Assembly (NCBI GenBank): GCA_017482205.1
Contig: JAFUNK010000024.1
Location: forward strand, 186,001 to 250,000
Origin: Lachnospiraceae bacterium
Lineage (GTDB): Bacteria; Bacillota; Clostridia; Lachnospirales; Lachnospiraceae
Reading direction: 5' to 3'
DNA length: 64,000 nucleotides
A program made the translations under genes and the position numbers. This document shows positions 8,894 to 16,913 of this stretch, in pieces; position 1 is the stretch's first letter; each line of letters starts with the position of its first letter. The notes under the pieces are model-generated. The model was not told the origin of the DNA. It made no database searches and saw only the letters and a program-made list of their open reading frames with translations.

Positions 8894-9958
8894 ATGAAAG
8901 AACGTATCTACGTGTGTCATACCTATTATCATGTATATGTGACGTTGTTAAAAGAATTTGCCCTCCCCAAAGAAAAACAGGGTAAGGCAACTATGGTGCT
9001 CAGTAAGATGTCCACAGATTTTGAAAATCTGAAAAGACGTCTGGAAAAAATAAATGTATTTGAAGAAGTTATCGAGTTTGACGAAAAGAGGCATACCTTT
9101 TTCCCTGAACTGGAAGAGCTTCGAAAAGATAAGGGCAATATTATCAAAAATATGCTTGCCCGCATGAAGTACACCAAGCTTTATGCGAAACTGGAAGAAC
9201 CTTATGTGCCGGTGGATTTTAAGCAGTATAAAGATATTTATGTGTTCTGTGATTCAGACCCCATCGGTTACTATTTGAATTACAAGCATATTAAGTATCA
9301 TGCCATGGAGGACGGCTATAACTGCTTAAAGATTTTTGACGCGGCAAGATATGATAACAGAGGTTGCTTTAAACTGAAAGCCTTTTTGGCATCTTTAAAC
9401 CTGATATTTATTCAGAACGGTTATTCCAAGTATTGTATCGATATGGAGGTCAATGACCGCAGTTGTTTGAAATATGATTACCACAAATATGTAGAAGTCC
9501 CTAGAGCCGGTCTGGAAGAAAGACTGACCGCAGAAGAAAAGGAACTGATTGTCAGGGCCTTTATGGAGAATGCGGAACAGCTGATAAAAGAACTGGCAGA
9601 CAAAGGAGAAAAGAACGCCATTGTGCTGACGGAAGAACTTTGTGACGAGAGTGTCAGAAAGCAGATGTTTGCAGATTTGATTGCGGAATACTGTCAGGGG
9701 TACAAAGTATTTATAAAGCCTCATCCCAAGGATTTGCTGGATTATGAAAAGGCATTTCCTGAGCACATTGTATTGAAAGGCAGATATCCGTTAGAGGTTA
9801 TGAAATATATTCCCGGGGTACATTTCCACAGAGCAGTGGCGATTTTTACCCAGGCAATGGAAAATATGGATTTCGTAGAAGAAAAACTGTATCTGGGAGC
9901 AGATTTTATGGAGCGGTATCAGGAAGCAGGCAAGTACCGTTACAATGAAAAAATATAA
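8894..9958 (+). CDS. GT52-like glycosyltransferase (sialyltransferase/polysialyltransferase-related)
   Basis: The protein has 354 residues. Two signatures point to the GT52 and related sialyltransferase-like families. The first is the start YVCHTYYHVYVTLLKE, matching the C-H-T-x-Y-H type first strand. The second is VFIKPHPKDLLDYEKAFP near residue 275, the K-P-H-P element seen in bacterial sialyl- and polysialyltransferases. It has no membrane segment. Because a pseudaminic-acid-type CMP-sugar cassette lies about 4 kb downstream, this is the most natural candidate for the transferase of that sugar, although that assignment is inference. It follows the upstream GT4 after one base. GT52-like proteins of Gram-positives can also use other donors. 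Confidence 0.65.
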   Translation: MKERIYVCHTYYHVYVTLLKEFALPKEKQGKATMVLSKMSTDFENLKRRLEKINVFEEVIEFDEKRHTFFPELEELRKDKGNIIKNMLARMKYTKLYAKLEEPYVPVDFKQYKDIYVFCDSDPIGYYLNYKHIKYHAMEDGYNCLKIFDAARYDNRGCFKLKAFLASLNLIFIQNGYSKYCIDMEVNDRSCLKYDYHKYVEVPRAGLEERLTAEEKELIVRAFMENAEQLIKELADKGEKNAIVLTEELCDESVRKQMFADLIAEYCQGYKVFIKPHPKDLLDYEKAFPEHIVLKGRYPLEVMKYIPGVHFHRAVAIFTQAMENMDFVEEKLYLGADFMERYQEAGKYRYNEKI

Positions 9959-9971
9959 GAATGAGCCGCAA

Positions 9972-10022
9972 TACCGTGCAAAGAGATGTACGGTAAAAGT
10001 AAAAAACCGAAAAATATTTCGG
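9972..10022 (+). repeat. Two intergenic stem-loops
   Basis: The 77-base gap before the ABC flippase holds two hairpins. TACCGTGC (9972-9979) pairs with GTACGGTA (9988-9995), including one G-U pair. CCGAAA (10007-10012) pairs with TTTCGG (10017-10022) around a four-base loop. Neither has a U-tract, so these are probably mRNA processing or stability elements rather than terminators. Confidence 0.45.
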
Positions 10023-10035
10023 AAAAGAGGATTAC

Positions 10036-11778
10036 ATGGATATTATTAAAAAACTGTGGATTTTATTGGATAAAAAACAGAAAATTAAAATGATTGGGTT
10101 GGTATTCCTGATGCTAATCGGAGCAGTTTTAGAAACCTGCAGTATCGGTTTTCTGATTCCGGTGTTGACGGCAATTATGGATATTGACAGTCTGATGAAA
10201 TTTGAAATTGTGCAGAAGGTGTATGATGCCCTTGGTATGGAAAGTCCTCAACAGTTTATTATCACATTGTTGGTGGTACTGATTGTTTTGTTTGTGCTGA
10301 AAAATGTGTTTTTACAGGTACAGAGTGTGATACAGTACCGTTTTGTGTTCGGAAACCAGTTCCGTACCGCAAACCAGATGATGATTAGCTACTTAAAGCG
10401 TCCTTATGAATTTTATCTGAATGCGGATACGCCCAAGGTGCAGAGAAACATTACTTCTGATGTGATTAACATGTATGCATTAACCTTGTGTCTGTTACAG
10501 ATGATGTCAGAAATTATTGTCTTTATTTTCCTGGTAACGGCTACCTTGATTTTACAACCCACACTGACGTTGTTTATGATGGCAGTGATGTTGGTGTCCT
10601 TAATTTTAATTAAGACCCTGTTAAAGCCCATTATGAATAAGTCCGGTAAGGATAACAGAGAAAATTATGCAGGCTTGTTAAAGTGGATTCAGCAGGTGGT
10701 TACCGGTATCAAGGAAATCAAAATTGCCAACAGAGAAGAATTTTTTGCCGGAGAATATATGGATTGCAACGGTCGCTACATCAATGCCCTGCGCAGATAC
10801 AGTATTTATAAAAATGTACCCAGATTGTTTATAGAAAGTGTCTGCATCGCAAGTGTATTGATTTATATGATTGTGATGATTGCAGGCGGTAACGATATGC
10901 AGAATATGGTGCCTCTTTTGGGTGCCCTGTCCATGGCAGTGGTAAGACTGTTACCCAGTGCCAACCGTATCAGCAATTATCTGACGGAAATCGCTTATTA
11001 TAAGCCCTTTTTAATGGGTATCAGTGACAATCTGAGAGAAGAAATTGCAGATGCCGACAAGGTGCTGGAGTCTTTAAAGAGGGCTCCTAAGAAGTTGGAC
11101 ATCAAAGAAAAGGTGGAGTTAAAGGGTATTACCTATGCCTATCCCAATACAGATGTATTGATTTTTGATAAAGCGGATTTGGAAATTCCTATTGGTGCGG
11201 CAGTAGGTATCGTAGGAAGCTCCGGTTCCGGTAAGTCCACAGTGGTAGATATTTTGCTGGGACTTTTGCAATTAAAAGACGGACAGATTCTGGCAGACGG
11301 TGTAGATGTGTTGAGCAAAGAACACTACGGACAGTGGTTAAACAATGTAGGCTATATTCCCCAACAGATTTTTATGTTGGATGACAGCATCCGTAAAAAT
11401 GTAGCATTCGGCATTCCGGAAGATGAAATAGACGAAGAACGCCTCTGGGCAGTGTTAAAGGAAGCCCAGTTAGACGAGTTTGTAAAGGGACTTCCCGAAG
11501 GATTGGAAACCGGTATCGGAGAGCGTGGTGTCAGACTTTCCGGCGGACAGAGACAACGTATCGGCATTGCCAGAGCCTTGTATGATGATCCGGAGATTCT
11601 GATTTTGGACGAGGCTACTTCGGCATTGGATAACGATACCGAAGCAGCGATTATGGAATCTATCAATCGCCTGCACGGCAAGAAGACACTGGTGATTATT
11701 GCGCATAGACTTAACACGATTGAAAACTGTGAAGTGATTTACCGCGTGGAAAACGGAAAGGCAACCAGAGAAAGATAG
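10036..11778 (+). CDS. ABC transporter, lipid-linked oligosaccharide flippase (MsbA/PglK-like)
   Basis: The protein has 580 residues, a fused half-transporter that would act as a homodimer. Residues 1-320 form the six-helix exporter domain. The ATPase domain has Walker A IVGSSGSGKST, signature LSGGQRQR and Walker B ILILDEATSALD, followed by the switch histidine in IIAHRLN. MsbA/PglK proteins flip lipid-linked sugars across the membrane. No Wzx-type flippase is visible in the window, so this transporter most likely supplies the EpsG-like polymerase. The spacing to both neighbours (77 and 93 bases) is larger than usual here, and both gaps contain hairpins. Confidence 0.85.
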   Translation: MDIIKKLWILLDKKQKIKMIGLVFLMLIGAVLETCSIGFLIPVLTAIMDIDSLMKFEIVQKVYDALGMESPQQFIITLLVVLIVLFVLKNVFLQVQSVIQYRFVFGNQFRTANQMMISYLKRPYEFYLNADTPKVQRNITSDVINMYALTLCLLQMMSEIIVFIFLVTATLILQPTLTLFMMAVMLVSLILIKTLLKPIMNKSGKDNRENYAGLLKWIQQVVTGIKEIKIANREEFFAGEYMDCNGRYINALRRYSIYKNVPRLFIESVCIASVLIYMIVMIAGGNDMQNMVPLLGALSMAVVRLLPSANRISNYLTEIAYYKPFLMGISDNLREEIADADKVLESLKRAPKKLDIKEKVELKGITYAYPNTDVLIFDKADLEIPIGAAVGIVGSSGSGKSTVVDILLGLLQLKDGQILADGVDVLSKEHYGQWLNNVGYIPQQIFMLDDSIRKNVAFGIPEDEIDEERLWAVLKEAQLDEFVKGLPEGLETGIGERGVRLSGGQRQRIGIARALYDDPEILILDEATSALDNDTEAAIMESINRLHGKKTLVIIAHRLNTIENCEVIYRVENGKATRER

Positions 11779-11821
11779 TGATTGCCTGTGCCGGGTGGAC
11801 AAGGCATAAACGAACGACAGG

Positions 11822-11846
11822 TGCCTGTATGTGTCACATACAGGCA
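11822..11846 (+). repeat. Perfect 12-base inverted repeat
   Basis: TGCCTGTATGTG (11822-11833) is repeated exactly in reverse complement (11835-11846) around a single base. This is the strongest hairpin in the first half of the window and lies between the flippase gene and the next glycosyltransferase. No T-run follows, so intrinsic termination is unlikely. An RNA stability element or a protein-binding palindrome is possible. Confidence 0.55.
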
Positions 11847-11871
11847 GCAAAACAGGTAACGAGGAATAACG

Positions 11872-12897
11872 ATGAAACTAAGCATCATTGTGCCGGTCTA
11901 TAATATGGCGGCAGAGGGAAAATTAGAATATTGTATCAAATCCCTGTTCGCCCAGACATTTCGGGATTTGGAAATCATTGCGGTGGATGATGCTTCTACG
12001 GATAACTCCCTGGAAGTGTTACATGAACTGGCGAAACAGAATAACCGCTTGAAAGTAATTGCATCCCCGGTCAATCACCATCAGGGCGGTGCCAGAAATC
12101 TAGGTATCAGGGCGGCACAGGGCGAGTTTATCGGTATGATGGACAGTGATGACTGGGCAGCACCTGATATGTTTGAAAAACTGCTTGCAAAAGCGGAAGA
12201 AACCGGCGCCGATGTGGTGGGTTGTGATTACAATATGGTATACACCCATACCATGGAATGTGGCAAAGTATTTACCATGAATACCGCAGAACAGACCGGT
12301 ATACTCACCGAAGAAAAGAAGAAACTTCTGGTGCTGAAGCCGGGCAGTATGGTGGTGAAAATCTACCGCAGGGAAATTATTACTGACAATGAACTATGGT
12401 TTCCTGAGGATATTTTTTACGAAGACAACTGTATGTCCCCTTTGTGGCTATTGCACTGTACGCACTTTGAAAGAGTGAACGAGCCGCTTTATTATTATTA
12501 TCAGCACGAGGCGTCCACGGTGCATCGCATATCCCTGCAAAGAAGTCATGACCGCATGACCGCAATGGATTTGCTGATAGAGAAGAGTAAAGCATACGGT
12601 TTGTTTGAAACTTACAAAAAAGAATTGGAATTCAAATATGCAGAGCTTTATCTGGTGAATACCCTGTTTGGGCATCTGGCAGGCAAGGGTGAAAAGAAGT
12701 TTCAACTGGCAAAAGAGTTGGTGCGGGGTATGAAAAAGCAGTTTCCTGCTTTTATGGAAAATCAGTATTATCAGGAAAAAATCAATCCGGAAGAACAGAA
12801 ACTGATTCGATTGTTGATGAAGAGCCGGTTGGGATTTTTTGCGTATTATTATGCATTGCAGTATTATAGAGGTTTGCGAAAGAAACTGAAGAAATAA
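11872..12897 (+). CDS. Family 2 glycosyltransferase
   Basis: The protein has 341 residues with a GT-A fold. The motifs are LSIIVPVYNMAAEG, AVDDASTDNS, ARNLGIRAAQGEF and the metal site GMMDSDDWA (D-S-D-D). A second acidic cluster, EDIFYEDNCM, around residue 185 supplies the likely catalytic base region. The C-terminal 90 residues are aromatic and basic (FFAYYYALQYYRGLRKKLKK), consistent with membrane association. It is the last gene before the 620-base AT-rich gap, so it may end this transcription unit, although no intrinsic terminator follows. Confidence 0.9.
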   Translation: MKLSIIVPVYNMAAEGKLEYCIKSLFAQTFRDLEIIAVDDASTDNSLEVLHELAKQNNRLKVIASPVNHHQGGARNLGIRAAQGEFIGMMDSDDWAAPDMFEKLLAKAEETGADVVGCDYNMVYTHTMECGKVFTMNTAEQTGILTEEKKKLLVLKPGSMVVKIYRREIITDNELWFPEDIFYEDNCMSPLWLLHCTHFERVNEPLYYYYQHEASTVHRISLQRSHDRMTAMDLLIEKSKAYGLFETYKKELEFKYAELYLVNTLFGHLAGKGEKKFQLAKELVRGMKKQFPAFMENQYYQEKINPEEQKLIRLLMKSRLGFFAYYYALQYYRGLRKKLKK

Positions 12898-12901
12898 GGA
12901 A

Positions 12902-12943
12902 TTGGTGAGTAAATTCTAATTTCTCTCACCAACAAATTAGAAT
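12902..12943 (+). repeat. Two interleaved inverted repeats
   Basis: TTGGTGAG (12902-12909) is complementary to CTCACCAA (12925-12932). ATTCTAATTT (12913-12922) is complementary to AAATTAGAAT (12934-12943). Each left arm lies before the right arm of the other, so in RNA the two hairpins compete. Both stems are perfect. They begin four bases after the stop codon of the preceding gene. The connecting loops look too short for a stable pseudoknot. Confidence 0.6.
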
Positions 12944-13070
12944 ATATCGTTTCGACAAACTGGAATTGAGTGGGGGCTTTTGCAAGCGATGACAATTGAA
13001 CATAGTTTGATTATATGGACTAAAATTAAATAGAGTTGGAACGTTAGTATAAAGTGGTTTTAAAATATAA

Positions 13071-13326
13071 GATAGATTTCCATTTTCTAAGATTTCTATA
13101 TAAGAATTATTGGGGATAAAAATGCATTTTGATGGCTAGATTTCTAATTTTAGTAAAATATATACACTTAATAAGCAAATAGAATTGTATTTTTTAATTA
13201 CATTTGCAGATAATGTGCATTTTTTATAGGATAGAACGACACACATTTTGAAATCTATACTATATCAACACTATTTGGAACGGATTTTTAGTGGATAGAT
13301 TTTAGAATTTAACCATTTCTATATAA
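13071..13326 (+). repeat. Spaced direct repeat, two copies
   Basis: GATAGATTT, 12 bases, ATTTCTATATAA occurs at 13071-13103 and again at 13294-13326 with identical spacing. A weaker third match begins at 13135 (CTAGATTT). The conserved ends with a variable middle resemble paired half-sites of a binding protein, but in DNA this AT-rich, chance similarity is a serious alternative. Confidence 0.35.
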
Positions 13327-13517
13327 TTAAGGGCAACGTGTAGGCGGTTTTGGTGGAGCATACGGTTCCGGATTGTTTGTATATTGCATAGAGAATATTG
13401 TTATATACGAATTCCAATATGCAGAAATGTTTGTATGTTAGGAATACATTTTGCAGAGGGAGAAAATTTGGTGAAGTCATTATACATTAGAAACATTTTC
13501 TAAAAGGGAGAGAACAG

Positions 13518-14216
13518 ATGAAAGCACTGGCAGTGATTACCGCACGGGGCGGCAGTAAAAGAATTCCCCGGAAAAATATAAAAGAATTTTGCGGACAACC
13601 TATCATTACCTATTCTATCAAAGCGGCACTGGAATCCGGTGTGTTTGAAGAAGTGATGGTGTCTACCGATGATGCAGAAATTGCAGAGATTGCGAAAGGG
13701 GCAGGTGCACAGGTGCCCTTTATGCGAAGCAGTGATACTGCAAATGATTTTGCCACCACTGCAGATGTCATTGCAGAGGTTTTGGAAAGTTATAAGCAGT
13801 GTGGCAAAGAGTTTGATGCGGTTTGTTGCATTTATCCTACCGCACCTTTTGTGTCCGCTACGAAACTGAAAAATGCAATGAACCTGCTTGAGGAAAAAGA
13901 GGCGGACAGCGTGTTGCCTGTGGTGAAGTTTAGTTTTCCACCTCAGCGAAGCGTGATTATGGAAGACGGCTTTATGAAGTTTAAGTGGCCGGAGCACGCC
14001 CTGACAAGGTCTCAGGATTTAGAGCCTTTTTATCATGATGCAGGCCAGTTTTATTGTATCAAGGTAAACCGTTTTGCAGAGCAGAAAAAAATGGTCATGG
14101 AAAAGACCGTTCCCATAGAGATGCCGGAATTGGAAGTGCAGGATATTGATACCGAAGAAGACTGGCAGATTGCGGAAGTGAAGTATAAAGTGATGCAGGA
14201 AAAAGGCAGAAGCTAA
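13518..14216 (+). CDS. pseF: Pseudaminic acid cytidylyltransferase
   Basis: This enzyme activates a nonulosonic acid with CTP to give the CMP-sugar. The protein has 232 residues, the usual length. The nucleotide-binding N-terminus ITARGGSKRIPRKNIK, then VSTDDAEIAEIA, YPTAPF and DAGQFYCIK are the motifs of the NeuA/PseF family. The PFYHDAGQFY region and overall pattern fit PseF better than NeuA. It begins a four-gene cassette (13518-18107), and AAAGGGAGAGA at 13503-13513 is its ribosome binding site. The order PseF, PseI, PseG, PseC is self-consistent. Legionaminic acid is a less likely alternative product. Confidence 0.88.
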   Translation: MKALAVITARGGSKRIPRKNIKEFCGQPIITYSIKAALESGVFEEVMVSTDDAEIAEIAKGAGAQVPFMRSSDTANDFATTADVIAEVLESYKQCGKEFDAVCCIYPTAPFVSATKLKNAMNLLEEKEADSVLPVVKFSFPPQRSVIMEDGFMKFKWPEHALTRSQDLEPFYHDAGQFYCIKVNRFAEQKKMVMEKTVPIEMPELEVQDIDTEEDWQIAEVKYKVMQEKGRS

Positions 14217-14268
14217 GGCGAAGTTCCGGAATGAGAATGTTGCCTGAGGCAACAGATTGAGAGGTAGT

Positions 14269-15777
14269 ATGAAAACCATTAAAATAAAAGACCGCCTGAT
14301 TGGAGAAGGGCAACCGGCATATATTATTGCAGAAATGTCTGCCAATCATGCGGGCAGTATCGAGCGCGCCAAAGAAATTATCCGCATGGCCAAAGATTGC
14401 GGTGCGGACTGTGTGAAGATTCAGACCTATACCGCAGATACCATTACCATCGATTGTGACAACGAGTATTTCTTTATTGATAACGGTACATGGGAAGGGG
14501 AAAACCTGTATCAGCTTTACGGAAAGGCATATACCCCCTGGGAGTGGCAGAAAGAATTGAAGGAAGAAGCTGACAAAGTAGGCATTGATTTCTTTTCCAC
14601 GCCCTTTGATAGAACCGCAGTGGATTTTCTGGAAGAAATCGGGATAGAGTTTTATAAGATTGCTTCTTTTGAGTTGACGGATATTCCTTTAATCCGCTAT
14701 GTGGCAGAGAAGGGAAAGCCCATGATTCTGTCTACGGGTATGGCTTCTTATGAGGAAATTGCGGAAGCGGTGGAAACCATCCGTGCAACCGGTAACGAGC
14801 AGTTTGCACTGTTGCGTTGTGCCAGTGCCTATCCGGCTATTTCCGACGAGATGAATCTTGCTACCATGGTAGATATGCGTGAAGCATTTGATGCGCCTAC
14901 CGGACTTTCCGACCATTCTATGGGCGGGCTTGCGGCAGCAGCAGCGGTAGCCATGGGCGGCAGTATCATTGAAAAACATATTTGTATGAGCCGTGAGATT
15001 GAAAATCCCGATTCCTCTTTTTCCATGGAACCGGAAGAGTTTGCGGCAATGGTACGTGATATCCGTCAGGTGGAAAAAGCCAAAGGTTTAGTACGTTATG
15101 GTGCAACCAAGCAGGAAAAGAAAAGTTTGCAGTTCCGCCAGTCTGTGTTTGTGGTAAAAGACATTTCGGCAGGTGAAACGTTTACGGAAGAAAATATCCG
15201 GGTTATCAGACCGAGTTACGGGCTGCACCCCAGAGATTATGACCATGTACTGGGAAAGGTATGTACTGCGGATGTTAAATTCGGAACTCCACTTAAGGCA
15301 AATATGGTGGCAGATTACCTGGAGTTGAAAGAAGCAACCCCTGAGCAGACTAAGCTTACTTTTGAATGGGCCAATGATGAAGAAACCAGAAAGCAGTCCT
15401 TTACTACAGAACCTATTCCTTGGGAAACCCATGAAAAATGGTACAAGGACAGTCTGGCAGGGAATAAACGTAAATTGTTTGTAGCCTATTACGGAGAAGT
15501 ACCGGTGGGGCTGTTCCGTATAGATTTTGTGGGAGAAGAAGAGGCAGAAATCAGTTACAGTGTGGCCCGTGCTTATAGACGCAGGGGGTATGGTGCAGAA
15601 ATAATCCGTGCAGGAGAAAAACTGGTAAAGGATCGTTTCGCCGGGATAAAGACGTTGGTAGCTAAGGTGAAGCCGGAAAATGCAGCCTCCCGCAGGATTT
15701 TTACGGGTTTGGGATATGAGGAAAGTGCCTTGGAACAAGAAATACCGATGATGTTATATAAAAAGTTGACAATGTAG
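14269..15777 (+). CDS. Pseudaminic acid synthase fused to a GNAT acetyltransferase
   Basis: The protein has 502 residues, against about 345 for ordinary PseI. Residues 1-285 form the NeuB/PseI aldolase barrel that condenses a 6-deoxy-di-N-acetyl hexose with phosphoenolpyruvate. Residues about 290-345 form the SAF (antifreeze-like) domain, with FRQSVFVVKDISAGE and RPSYGLHPRD typical of PseI. From about 355 a GNAT domain follows, containing ISYSVARAYRRRGYG (the R/Q-x-x-G-x-G/A acetyl-CoA site) and VKPENAASRRIF. The pathway needs a 4-amino acetyltransferase (PseH), and no separate one is present, so this tail probably supplies that step. The start is ATG 14269 with GAGAGG upstream; a TTG at 14257 is less likely. 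Confidence 0.85.
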   Translation: MKTIKIKDRLIGEGQPAYIIAEMSANHAGSIERAKEIIRMAKDCGADCVKIQTYTADTITIDCDNEYFFIDNGTWEGENLYQLYGKAYTPWEWQKELKEEADKVGIDFFSTPFDRTAVDFLEEIGIEFYKIASFELTDIPLIRYVAEKGKPMILSTGMASYEEIAEAVETIRATGNEQFALLRCASAYPAISDEMNLATMVDMREAFDAPTGLSDHSMGGLAAAAAVAMGGSIIEKHICMSREIENPDSSFSMEPEEFAAMVRDIRQVEKAKGLVRYGATKQEKKSLQFRQSVFVVKDISAGETFTEENIRVIRPSYGLHPRDYDHVLGKVCTADVKFGTPLKANMVADYLELKEATPEQTKLTFEWANDEETRKQSFTTEPIPWETHEKWYKDSLAGNKRKLFVAYYGEVPVGLFRIDFVGEEEAEISYSVARAYRRRGYGAEIIRAGEKLVKDRFAGIKTLVAKVKPENAASRRIFTGLGYEESALEQEIPMMLYKKLTM

Positions 15778-15788
15778 GCGGAGAGACT

Positions 15789-16853
15789 ATGATTTGGATT
15801 CGGGCAGATGCCAATAAAGAAATCGGAAGCGGACATATGATGCGTTGCCTGTCAGTTGCGGCAGCGTTGGAAAAACGTGGCGAGCAGGTGCTTTTTGTAG
15901 TTGCAGATGAGGAAGCAACACAATTGTTAGCGCAACGAGAACAGGTATATCACGTGCTACATTCCGATTATCGGGATATGGAAGCAGAACTGCCAAAGCT
16001 ACGGGAACTGTTTATGCAGGAAAAGCCGGATGTGATTCTGGTGGACAGTTATTTTGCTACAAACAGGTATCTAGAACAGTTAAGTGCCTGGACGAAAACG
16101 GCTTACATGGATGATTTGTTCCGGGTTCCTTATCCGGTAGATATGGTGATAAATTATAATATTTACGGGGATTTGTTGCCTTATCAGGAACAGGCACATT
16201 CCCGGAATCAAGCGTTTCTTTTGGGATGTTCTTATGTACCCTTGCGGGAAGAGTTCCAAAATATTGCTTTACGGAAAGAAGCGGAGCAAGTGCCCCATCA
16301 TGTAAGGGAACAGGTACAAAATGTCCTGATTACCACCGGGGGTAGCGATAAATATAATCTGGCAGGGCAGATACTTGGTGCGGTTCTGGCAGAAGAAAAG
16401 ACGAAGGCATTACAGTATCATGTGGTGAGTGGTGCTTTTAACAGTCACTTACCGGAATTACAAAAGTTGGCAGCAGAGCACGAAAACGTGCACATCCACA
16501 TAAATGTGACAAATATGTCAGAATTGATACAAAGCTGTGATGTAGCAATTTCTGCGGCAGGATCTACCATGTACGAATTGTGTGCAGTGGGGGTCCCTAC
16601 ATTATGCTTCTCCTTTGTGGATAACCAGGAGAAAATGGTACAGACCTTTGTGGATAAAGGCGTGGTACATTTCGGTGGGGATTATGTAAGGGACGGCGAG
16701 GAGATGTTCGCAGGCTTGGTAACGAAACTATGTGAACTGATTTCTTCGAAGGAGTTGCGACAAACTTACAGTACAAAGGCAAGAAGTCTGGTGGACGGTA
16801 AGGGTGCTGAGAGGATTGCGGAAACTATACAAAAGATGGCAGAAGGCAATTAG
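15789..16853 (+). CDS. pseG: UDP-2,4-diacetamido-2,4,6-trideoxy-altropyranose hydrolase
   Basis: This enzyme removes UDP from the diacetamido trideoxy sugar before condensation by PseI. The protein has 354 residues with an MurG-like GT-B fold. The N-terminus RADANKEIGSGHMMRCLSVA carries the catalytic histidine of the G-x-G-H-x-x-R motif. The C-terminal half has VLITTGGSDKYN and ISAAGSTMYELCAVGVP, typical of PseG. It starts 11 bases after the PseI-GNAT fusion. Product specificity (Pse rather than another nonulosonic acid) rests on agreement with the neighbours. Confidence 0.88.
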   Translation: MIWIRADANKEIGSGHMMRCLSVAAALEKRGEQVLFVVADEEATQLLAQREQVYHVLHSDYRDMEAELPKLRELFMQEKPDVILVDSYFATNRYLEQLSAWTKTAYMDDLFRVPYPVDMVINYNIYGDLLPYQEQAHSRNQAFLLGCSYVPLREEFQNIALRKEAEQVPHHVREQVQNVLITTGGSDKYNLAGQILGAVLAEEKTKALQYHVVSGAFNSHLPELQKLAAEHENVHIHINVTNMSELIQSCDVAISAAGSTMYELCAVGVPTLCFSFVDNQEKMVQTFVDKGVVHFGGDYVRDGEEMFAGLVTKLCELISSKELRQTYSTKARSLVDGKGAERIAETIQKMAEGN

Positions 16854-16857
16854 ATAT

Positions 16858-16886
16858 TAGATAGATGATAGAGACTGTGATATACT
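16858..16886 (+). promoter_or_regulatory. Weak extended -10 promoter candidate
   Basis: A perfect TGA plus TATACT extended -10 (16878-16886) lies 17 bases after TAGATA (16858-16863), which matches the -35 consensus at four of six positions. It would give a short leader before the aminotransferase gene and could be an internal promoter of the sugar cassette. Confidence 0.4.
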
Positions 16887-16913
16887 AAAAACAGTTTGCA
16901 AGGAGAGGATAGT

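Larger units (their letters stand above)
12898..13517 (+). other. 620-base AT-rich stretch with no gene
   Basis: No open frame with coding character is visible on either strand, and base composition is clearly more AT-rich than the flanking genes. It begins with nested inverted repeats (12902-12943) and contains a spaced direct repeat (13071-13103 and 13294-13326). TTGTAT (13185-13190), 18 bases, GATAAT (13209-13214) is a weak promoter candidate for the sugar cassette downstream. GGGAGAGA at 13506-13513 is the ribosome binding site of the next gene. The stretch could be a junction left by cassette exchange. Confidence 0.6.

Noticed and set aside
12902-12943. H-type pseudoknot
   Set aside because: Only one base separates the right arms, too short to span an eight-pair stem. 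Two competing hairpins are more realistic.
13331-13366. JUMPstart/ops-like element around GTAGGCGGT
   Set aside because: It shares only a few bases with the enterobacterial ops element, is within a gap rather than a mapped leader, and such elements are not expected in this lineage.
15088-15738. Antisense open frame of about 216 codons
   Set aside because: It lies wholly opposite the PseI-GNAT gene, whose frame shows full conserved motifs. The antisense product has no recognisable feature.
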